DNA of 21,793 nucleotides, from NCBI GenBank assembly GCA_029856055.1, contig JAHQWF010000144.1:1-21793 (forward strand), given 5' to 3'. The notes under the pieces were generated by a model. It was not told the DNA's origin and did no database searches. It saw nothing but the letters and a program-made list of their open reading frames with translations. This stretch comes from Candidatus Njordarchaeota archaeon (GTDB lineage Archaea; Asgardarchaeota; Njordarchaeia; Njordarchaeales; Njordarchaeaceae). Shown piece by piece: positions 16,429 to 21,793 of the stretch. Made by a program: the position numbers and the translations under genes. How positions within the stretch are numbered: the stretch's first letter is position 1; each line of letters begins with the position of its first letter.

Positions 16429-17424
16429 ATGAGTTTGCGAGAAACTAGAAAAGTAAATCTATATAATGAAGCTTTACTAATAACTTGGTTCCAAAGTTCA
16501 AGGATATTTGCTTCTTGGGACGGGAAATTATTACAATTATGGACTCCAGATGGCGCTGAGGTAGCTCGCTACAGATTTGATAAAGTTTATAGAATTTCTA
16601 GAAATCCTGTTAGAGATGCAATTGTTGTGGGCGGTACATTCCTTGGCAAAACGGGAGGCCATGTAATAAATTCTGGCGGAGATATCATTGGAGAGATAGA
16701 TCCCATCTTTGAGTGGTCTATTGATGGAGAAAAATTAATTGGTTTATCGTTCAGAAAAGAGAAAAAGATATTATCTCTATGGAGTTATAGCGATTTCAAG
16801 ATAGCTAGACAAAATACGATTAAAATAAATAAACAAATAGAGGGTATCAATTGGGGCTTTGAAGCAAACTATGTTCTGGGGATTAGCCGCAAAGATAATA
16901 AAGCATACTTAATTGATTTAGCCACCGGAAAATCGAAGGTAGATATAAAATCTAAAGGTGAATTAACAAAAGCTGTCTGGTCTCCATACGCAAGTTTAGT
17001 AGCTATAGGAGATAAAAAAGGTAACTTGTCGATATCTAGGATTGCTTTCTCCTCTGGAGGGAAGGTTAGAAAGGAAGATTTGTTTAAACAGCGTTTTGAA
17101 GGGGCAATAAATAATTTAAAGTGGTGTTCTGCAAATCAACTAATGTTTTCTGTCAACAATAATGTGAATTTACTAAATATAGATTTGGGCGAGGTAATGA
17201 AGTTTGGTATCGGCTCAATATTCGATGCTACACCAGATGTAAACTACGTAGCTATTGGGCATCTTAATACAGTTAGAATACATGGAGCAATAAGCGGTGA
17301 GCAGAGAAAAGTTATAAAAATGGGAGGAGTAGTCAATGACTTAGGATTCTCGCCTGATGGATCATATTTAGCAATAGCATCAAGCGACTACACTGTAAAG
17401 ATAATAGACGAATCTAATTTCTAA
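16429..17424 (+). CDS. WD40-like beta-propeller protein
   Basis: About 331 residues with no signal peptide from the chosen ATG (AGGTG lies eight bases upstream). The frame stays open back to a TTG at 16378, but that would lie in the TATA region. The protein is built of short beta repeats in the WD40 style: WDGKLLQLWTPDG near 30, LSLWSYSD near 130, AVWSPYASLVAIGDKKGN near 195, and FSPDGSYLAIASSDYTVKI near the end. About six or seven blades are likely. No catalytic motif is present, so a cytoplasmic scaffold for protein-protein contact is expected. WD40 proteins are uncommon in archaea outside a few lineages. It sits between the phosphorylase and acyl-CoA synthetase genes with separate gaps on both sides, so context gives no clear role. 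Confidence 0.8.
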   Translation: MSLRETRKVNLYNEALLITWFQSSRIFASWDGKLLQLWTPDGAEVARYRFDKVYRISRNPVRDAIVVGGTFLGKTGGHVINSGGDIIGEIDPIFEWSIDGEKLIGLSFRKEKKILSLWSYSDFKIARQNTIKINKQIEGINWGFEANYVLGISRKDNKAYLIDLATGKSKVDIKSKGELTKAVWSPYASLVAIGDKKGNLSISRIAFSSGGKVRKEDLFKQRFEGAINNLKWCSANQLMFSVNNNVNLLNIDLGEVMKFGIGSIFDATPDVNYVAIGHLNTVRIHGAISGEQRKVIKMGGVVNDLGFSPDGSYLAIASSDYTVKIIDESNF

Positions 17425-17532
17425 CTCAACACTTAATTCCTAGTAAAATAACTTTGATATATGTACACCGAAAAAATTAATTTCAATTTATTCGTTGAAG
17501 TTTTAGTTACGGTGTTTAGTGGGTGTTTTTAA

Positions 17533-19080
17533 ATGTCTTATAAAAGAGAACTAGAACATGTTGTATTAGCTCCAGAGAATCTCGAGAAGTATGCCAGTAA
17601 AGTAACTAGCGAAATTAAACCCTTCTTTAAACCTAAATCAATAGCCGTGGTCGGCGCATCAAAGGATGTGAATTCCCCTGGTTGGGTTACCTTTAAGGTA
17701 CTTCTTGAGAACCATCGGAAAGGCGTTTTGAAAGCAAAAGTTTACGGAGTAAATATTAAGGGTGGCGAACTATTCAGTCAAAAATTATATAAATCAATAC
17801 TAGAGATTCCGGATGAGATAGATCACGCCGTAATACTTGTACCTGCTAAGTACGTTCCTTCTGTACTAGATGACTGCGGTAAAAAAGGAGCCAAAGTCGC
17901 ATCTATAATTTCTGCGGGTTTCTCAGAAATAGGAAATGTAGAACTAGAAAAAGAGGTTTTAGATAAAGCGCGGGAAAATGGGATCAGAGTTATCGGCCCT
18001 AACGGCTTGGGCGTATTTGATCCTTGGAATGGAGTTGACACCATGTTTCTACCAACCACCAAAAATGTGGATGGTAAGGATCTTCTAGCCTGTCCAAGAC
18101 CGAAAAAAGGCTACATTATGTTTATGTCTCAAAGCGGGGCTTTAGGCGTATCTGTCCTTGACTACATGTATGGAGAGGGTATAGGAATTTCGAAATTCAT
18201 TAGTTATGGTAATAAAATCGATGTTGATGAAATAGATATGTTGTTCTGGGCATTAAAAGATGAGACTGTTAGAGCTGTAATGATTTACATAGAGGGAATA
18301 AAGTCACTAGGTAGGGCTTTAGTTAACGTGGCTAGAGAATTCTCAAAACACAAGCCAATGGTAATTCTAAAAGGCGGGAAAACAAAAGCCGGGGCTAGAG
18401 CAGTAGCGAGTCACACCGCTAGCTTGGCTGGGGATATAAAGGTTTATGAAGCAGCAGTCGATAAAATGGGCGCGATATGGGCTGATGACTTAATAGAGTT
18501 CTTGGATGCTACTAAAGCGCTAGCTCTTCAACCACCTGCAGCTGGAAATAATGTAGCGATAGTAACTGACGGTGGTGGAGCGGGTATATTAGCTACAGAC
18601 AAAGCTGAGAAAATCGGTATAAATTTGCCTCCACCTTCAGATAAATTATTGCAGAAACTGAAACAAGCTCAGGAAAACGGCCTGATACCTTCTGTAGCTA
18701 CGTTCGCTAATCCATATGATATCAGTGGAAGTGCTAGCGATGAATCTTATGCTGTAGCCCTGGAGAGCGTTTTAGAAGATGATGGTATTGACGCCGCGCT
18801 GGTAATAGCTCTCCATCATCCACCATTATTATCTCCAGCGTTTGTTGATAAAATAGCCAGTGTGGCTAGAAAATACAAGAAACCGGTGGTTGCGGTTGAC
18901 ATAGGTGGAACAGATATGGCTAATTGGGTGAGAGATCGTTTTGATAGCATGGGTATCCCAGCGTTCTCTACACCTGAACGCGGGGTAGTTGCGCTGAATG
19001 CATTGATTAGATATGGTAGATTCTTGAAGAGAGAAGGCGTTTTAGATGAATATCTTGATAAATGGCGTCCAATTGTTTAA
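17533..19080 (+). CDS. acdA: ADP-forming acyl-CoA synthetase, alpha subunit
   Basis: 515 residues matching the alpha subunit of NDP-forming acetyl-CoA/acyl-CoA synthetase. In order: a CoA-binding Rossmann domain (FFKPKSIAVVGAS, 31-43), a succinyl-CoA ligase-like domain with SQSGALG (199-205), the phosphorylated His294 in SHTASLAGD, and a third domain with TDGGGAG (345-351). Acyl-CoA, ADP and phosphate become acid, CoA and ATP; in heterotrophic archaea it is the energy-saving last step of sugar and peptide fermentation. The usual length is about 460, and the N-terminus here carries about 25 extra residues before the CoA domain. The beta (ATP-grasp) subunit, needed for activity, is not within the window. 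ATG at 17533 follows GGGTG seven bases upstream. The acyl substrate (acetyl, aryl or branched) cannot be told. Confidence 0.92.
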   Translation: MSYKRELEHVVLAPENLEKYASKVTSEIKPFFKPKSIAVVGASKDVNSPGWVTFKVLLENHRKGVLKAKVYGVNIKGGELFSQKLYKSILEIPDEIDHAVILVPAKYVPSVLDDCGKKGAKVASIISAGFSEIGNVELEKEVLDKARENGIRVIGPNGLGVFDPWNGVDTMFLPTTKNVDGKDLLACPRPKKGYIMFMSQSGALGVSVLDYMYGEGIGISKFISYGNKIDVDEIDMLFWALKDETVRAVMIYIEGIKSLGRALVNVAREFSKHKPMVILKGGKTKAGARAVASHTASLAGDIKVYEAAVDKMGAIWADDLIEFLDATKALALQPPAAGNNVAIVTDGGGAGILATDKAEKIGINLPPPSDKLLQKLKQAQENGLIPSVATFANPYDISGSASDESYAVALESVLEDDGIDAALVIALHHPPLLSPAFVDKIASVARKYKKPVVAVDIGGTDMANWVRDRFDSMGIPAFSTPERGVVALNALIRYGRFLKREGVLDEYLDKWRPIV

Positions 19081-19180
19081 ATTGTTTATTTATTAAAATC
19101 CATAGTTATATAGTTTTTTAATAGATACGTTTTAATAACTAATAGTATTAATTTATCTTTGAAAAATCTTATATAACTTT

Positions 19181-19229
19181 TATTTAAAATAAAACAAAAG
19201 TATTTATGATGAAAGTGAATTTAAATATA
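19181..19229 (+). promoter_or_regulatory. Two candidate TATA boxes for the roadblock gene
   Basis: TATTTAAAAT at 19181-19190 and TTTAAATATA at 19220-19229 both precede the TTG at 19262. The first gives a leader of about 50 bases containing GGAG at 19247-19250; the second would place initiation at or inside that GGAG. The 181-base gap holds nothing else recognisable beyond a T run (TTTTTT near 19114) that may end acdA transcription. Confidence 0.35.
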
Positions 19230-19261
19230 GTTCTCTAGGTTAGATAGGAGAGTGAAATATT

Positions 19262-20191
19262 TTGACAAACAATCTAGCTATACTTAGAGCAATGGTTGAA
19301 GAAAAATTATATAGAGTATACGAGCCGTCTCCTTGGGTACCAAGGGACGAGATCATTAAGAAATATCTAAAGAAGATTAAGAGTAGATTTAAGAGACGCG
19401 TGGATATGCTATCCGAATTAATTCTTATGACTGATGGGGAGAAATCAGTACTAGATGTTTCTCGAGAATTAAGATCGAAAGGATATAGAGTATCTCCTGA
19501 GGACGTTTTTGATATCTATGAACAATATAGGAAGAAAGGTATAGTGAGAGTTAGAACTGTTAAAATTGCTCTAGAAGAAGCACCTCAAGAAACTTATATG
19601 CAAATTGCTGTTGCTCCAGCTGAAAAAATAATAGAGACTCTGAAAAAAGCGCCAGATAAAATTGATACTGAAGTTTTGAAAGCCGAACTTGAAGAAATGT
19701 TAGAAAAACTCGAGGAAGTATCAATAGAGGTACCTGAAGAAGAAGCTGTCCCCGTTCCACAAGCAGTACCAACACGAAAGGTTGCTGAAGACATAGTTAA
19801 ATTAAAGTTTTCTGGAATAATAGAGAATCTCTTTTCTATTGATCCCTGGATAGATGCATTGATGATTGCTACTAGAGAAGGAGACCCAGCCGTTTTCTTC
19901 TCTAGATCGCCAGAAACAAGTATAAATCAGGCAAATCTAGCCGCCGCATCAGCCGTTATTTACGCGGTTGGTGTTAATGGCTCTCAATCTTTCGATCATG
20001 GAGCTGTTAAAGAAATATTAATCCTTGCACAAGAGGGCTACATTGTTATAAAGCCTATTACAGACGCTTATATATTGATATCTTTAATAAGTAAATCTGC
20101 GAAACTTGGAATTGCTCTGCGTGACGTTAAATGGATTTCTAATGAAATGGAGAATATTTTGAGAACAGAGACGAAAAAGGCTTTAGCATAA
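19262..20191 (+). CDS. Winged-helix plus roadblock/LC7 domain protein
   Basis: 309 residues. Residues about 28-100 are mainly helical and read like a PqqD-like or winged-helix module (LMTDGEKSVLDVSREL, then EDVFDIYEQYRKKGIV). Residues 105-175 are an acidic, coiled-coil-prone linker (LKAELEEMLEKLEEV). Residues about 180-305 match the roadblock/LC7 fold: IDALMIATREGDPAV, then an ANLAAASAVI helix, EGYIVIKPI strands and a closing SAKLGIAL helix. Roadblock proteins bind and regulate small GTPases (MglB with MglA, Ragulator with Rag). The Ras-like GTPase at 5961-6557 is an obvious candidate partner, but the two are not linked in an operon. Start: TTG at 19262 with GGAG eleven bases upstream; ATG at 19292 (codon 11) is the alternative and would leave both domains intact. 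Confidence 0.82.
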   Translation: MTNNLAILRAMVEEKLYRVYEPSPWVPRDEIIKKYLKKIKSRFKRRVDMLSELILMTDGEKSVLDVSRELRSKGYRVSPEDVFDIYEQYRKKGIVRVRTVKIALEEAPQETYMQIAVAPAEKIIETLKKAPDKIDTEVLKAELEEMLEKLEEVSIEVPEEEAVPVPQAVPTRKVAEDIVKLKFSGIIENLFSIDPWIDALMIATREGDPAVFFSRSPETSINQANLAAASAVIYAVGVNGSQSFDHGAVKEILILAQEGYIVIKPITDAYILISLISKSAKLGIALRDVKWISNEMENILRTETKKALA

Positions 20192-20280
20192 GCTAGTTCT
20201 CAATTATTCATAAAATCTCTTTCTTATCTCTATTAATTGGAATTAGTATGTTTTATTTATTGTAGTCTCAAATTCTACGA

Positions 20281-20694
20281 TTAATATTTGTTAATTCTTA
20301 TCTCTAGTACACCATTCATGTATTTCTTTTCAATATTGTTTTTCTTAGGTCTAAAGGGCAGTGGGAATTTATCTCGATAGAATCCCTCTATGGTTAAAGC
20401 TTCTACAATTAACAAGTTATCTGACACATTAACATTTATTGTATTCTCTTTCGCGCCTCTAAGATCGATGAAGATTGTTAATCCATTTTCATCGGGAACA
20501 ATAGTGTAAATCCTTTCTTGTTTAGGAGTAGAAGGTGTAAATGTCTCGTTCATAGCTACAGTTCTCCTTTTCTTGGGTTGATTTTGGCCAAAGAATATAC
20601 TGAAGCTATTCATGAACATTTTCATTATGTTGTTGAAGAACTCGTCTATGTCGTCTGAATCGTCGCTTTTTCTCTTCTTTTTATCGTCTGCCAT
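20281..20694 (-). CDS. Hsp20/alpha-crystallin-like small heat shock protein
   Basis: 137 residues. The N-terminal 60 are charged then aromatic-rich (MADDKKKRKSDDSDD, FFNNIMKMFMNSFSIFF), as in the variable arm of small heat shock proteins. Residues about 62-137 form a compact alpha-crystallin-like beta domain with a VSDNLLIVEA strand and the family's closing NGVLEIRI motif (127-134). The C-terminal I-x-I tail that links dimers in most Hsp20 chaperones is missing because the protein ends two or three residues later (NKY), so large oligomers may not form. It is expected to hold unfolding proteins or act in a cytoplasmic complex. ATG at 20694 has GGAG ten bases upstream. It is downstream of the DUF1614 gene on the same strand with its own TATA, 93 bases away. 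Confidence 0.78.
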   Translation of the reverse strand: MADDKKKRKSDDSDDIDEFFNNIMKMFMNSFSIFFGQNQPKKRRTVAMNETFTPSTPKQERIYTIVPDENGLTIFIDLRGAKENTINVNVSDNLLIVEALTIEGFYRDKFPLPFRPKKNNIEKKYMNGVLEIRINKY

Positions 20695-20736
20695 TAATTA
20701 ACAACTCCATCCATCTAATATAATATAATGTAATAT

Positions 20737-20746
20737 CTATTAAAAA
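20737..20746 (-). promoter_or_regulatory. Putative TATA box for the Hsp20-like gene
   Basis: The minus strand reads TTTTTAATAG about 45 bases before the ATG, followed by an alternating TA-rich stretch. Initiation near 20715 would leave a short leader containing GGAG. Confidence 0.4.
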
Positions 20747-20787
20747 TGTGTTGTTTTTGTCATACTTCAATTTTTAATGAACTATTT

Positions 20788-21528
20788 TTAGAATAATGCA
20801 AACATCACTGAGAACAATCCGTTCAGGAAGATACCATCGAAAATGCCAGCTCCTCCGATACTAGCCATCGGTGCTCCAAGCTTGGGAATTTTTCTCAAAT
20901 TTAAAAGATCCGCTCCTATCAAAGAGCTTAATGTTCCCAGAGAATATATAAATGCGAAAACATATTTAACAGGCAGAAAAATTATGAAAAATTCACTAAC
21001 TAGAACTGTGAATAGCGGTGGTAATAGAGCTGGGGTAACTATTCCTACTCCTTCTACCGGTCTAGCTACTGAGTAAATTAATAAGGAATTAATTATTAAT
21101 GCTATTAACCACATGATCAATGCGTATATTCCCAGTTGATTAACTATTATATATAATATTAAATATAATGATAATATAACAGGTATTACGCAACCACCTA
21201 AGTTAACTGAAATAAGGGTCTTCTGTTCCTTCCAATCTACTTCTGGTATCACGAAATCCCAGAAATACATCCTTACTACCCGTGCGGTTATTATTGGTCT
21301 ATAGCTTTTCATATAGAATAGAGGTATATTTATATTGCTCCCAACTAAGGATAGTAGGAAGATCAAGAAAACAATGTAAGCTGGTAATCCTATAGCAAGC
21401 CCGAAGACCAATCCATATAAACTCATTAACCAAAACAGAGTCATAATGAATAAAACTGAGTGCAAAAGGAAATAAGTTGGTTTAAATGGAGGATGAAAAA
21501 TAGTTTTTTTACTACCCAATATGATCAC
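20788..21528 (-). CDS. DUF1614 integral membrane protein
   Basis: 246 residues with about seven or eight hydrophobic segments. It carries the DUF1614 hallmarks: SNINIPL (64-70), LGGCVIPVILSLYL (110-123), GVGIVTPALLPP (160-171), GTLSSLIGADLLNL (198-211) and the terminal SIGGAGIFDGIFL (223-235). The D-x-L-N and G-G-A-G-x-F-D-G motifs, inside or next to membrane segments, suggest a buried polar or metal site, but no activity is established for the family. The start is GTG at 21528, one base after the stop of the upstream gene (TAG-A-GTG), so it is translated by coupling. No independent ribosome site is seen. Family assignment is firm, function unknown. Confidence 0.85.
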   Translation of the reverse strand: MIILGSKKTIFHPPFKPTYFLLHSVLFIMTLFWLMSLYGLVFGLAIGLPAYIVFLIFLLSLVGSNINIPLFYMKSYRPIITARVVRMYFWDFVIPEVDWKEQKTLISVNLGGCVIPVILSLYLILYIIVNQLGIYALIMWLIALIINSLLIYSVARPVEGVGIVTPALLPPLFTVLVSEFFIIFLPVKYVFAFIYSLGTLSSLIGADLLNLRKIPKLGAPMASIGGAGIFDGIFLNGLFSVMFALF

Positions 21529-21529
21529 T

Positions 21530-21793
21530 CTAGTTAGAGCACGATGTCATATATTCATTGAATCCTTTAAAAATATATGCAGTATTGTTTACATTCCTAC
21601 TATTATTATTCAATAAAATGCTTTTTATGATTCTAAATGAGGCTAATATGTTTCTCTGAGGAACACTCTGTACTGATTCTTTATAAATATGGGGTTGATA
21701 TGTCGTTAATATCTGAGTTTTCTGTTCCCCAACGTATATCTTTACAGCCTCTATTACTGATTTCCTTATCGGAATAATACCTTTATTTAATCC
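21530..21793 (-). CDS. C-terminal 87 residues of an unknown protein (5' end beyond window)
   Basis: The minus-strand frame is open from the right edge to TAG at 21530-21532, giving 87 residues. The first part, RKSVIEAVKIYVGEQKTQ, looks helical and charged; the rest is Asn- and Ser-rich (NNNSRN) and ends YMTSCSN. There are no membrane helices and no motif I recognise. The open frame, codon use like its neighbours (AGA/AGG, ATA) and one-base spacing to the DUF1614 start all support a real gene whose product may work with that membrane protein. Confidence 0.6.
   Translation of the reverse strand, partial: GLNKGIIPIRKSVIEAVKIYVGEQKTQILTTYQPHIYKESVQSVPQRNILASFRIIKSILLNNNSRNVNNTAYIFKGFNEYMTSCSN

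Overview
The window looks like a piece of an AT-rich thermophilic archaeal chromosome. The evidence is: TATA-type A/T boxes about 25 bases before inferred start sites; GGTGA/GAGGT Shine-Dalgarno sites; frequent TTG and GTG starts; heavy use of AGA/AGG (Arg) and ATA (Ile) codons; and archaeal families (AMP-phosphorylase type phosphorylase, ADP-forming acyl-CoA synthetase alpha subunit, DUF1614 membrane protein, split small gene operons). A Ras/Rab-like GTPase, a roadblock/LC7 protein and a WD40-like propeller occur together. This fits a deep Thermoproteota, Korarchaeota or Asgard-type lineage, but the sequence alone does not settle which. No rRNA, tRNA, CRISPR array or complete insertion sequence was seen, and no gap between genes exceeds about 250 bases.

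Layout. (1) 1-5757, minus strand: the first 1919 codons of a giant exported surface protein, still open at the left edge. It has a signal/anchor helix, several IgGFc-binding-like beta modules, two carboxypeptidase-regulatory/Cna-B-like inserts and at least six ~105-residue Ig-like repeats. (2) 5961-6882, minus: a Ras-like GTPase preceded by a 46-residue TRASH-type zinc-finger protein. (3) 7103-8681, plus: an unknown multi-pass membrane protein overlapping a SAM-dependent methyltransferase. (4) 12377-8695, minus: a tight three-gene operon of a LarA-type nickel racemase/epimerase, a PdxA2-type dehydrogenase and a four-carbon acid sugar kinase (DUF1537). (5) 12516-12797, minus: a broken EamA transporter. 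(6) 12868-20191, plus: a molybdopterin oxidoreductase, a short AMP/thymidine phosphorylase, a WD40-like protein, an acyl-CoA synthetase alpha subunit and a winged-helix/roadblock protein, each with its own leader. (7) 21793-20281, minus: the tail of an unknown gene, coupled to a DUF1614 membrane protein, then an Hsp20-like protein.

How they fit together. The minus-strand operon reads as a catabolic route for C4 sugar acids: epimerisation at C2, phosphorylation at O4, then oxidation and decarboxylation to dihydroxyacetone phosphate. With the ADP-forming acyl-CoA synthetase and a nucleotide phosphorylase it suggests a fermentative heterotroph. The GTPase and roadblock protein are candidate partners of an MglA/MglB or Rag/Ragulator type switch, though they lie about 13 kb apart. 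The most distinctive items are the repeat-built surface protein and the LarA-PdxA2-kinase operon.
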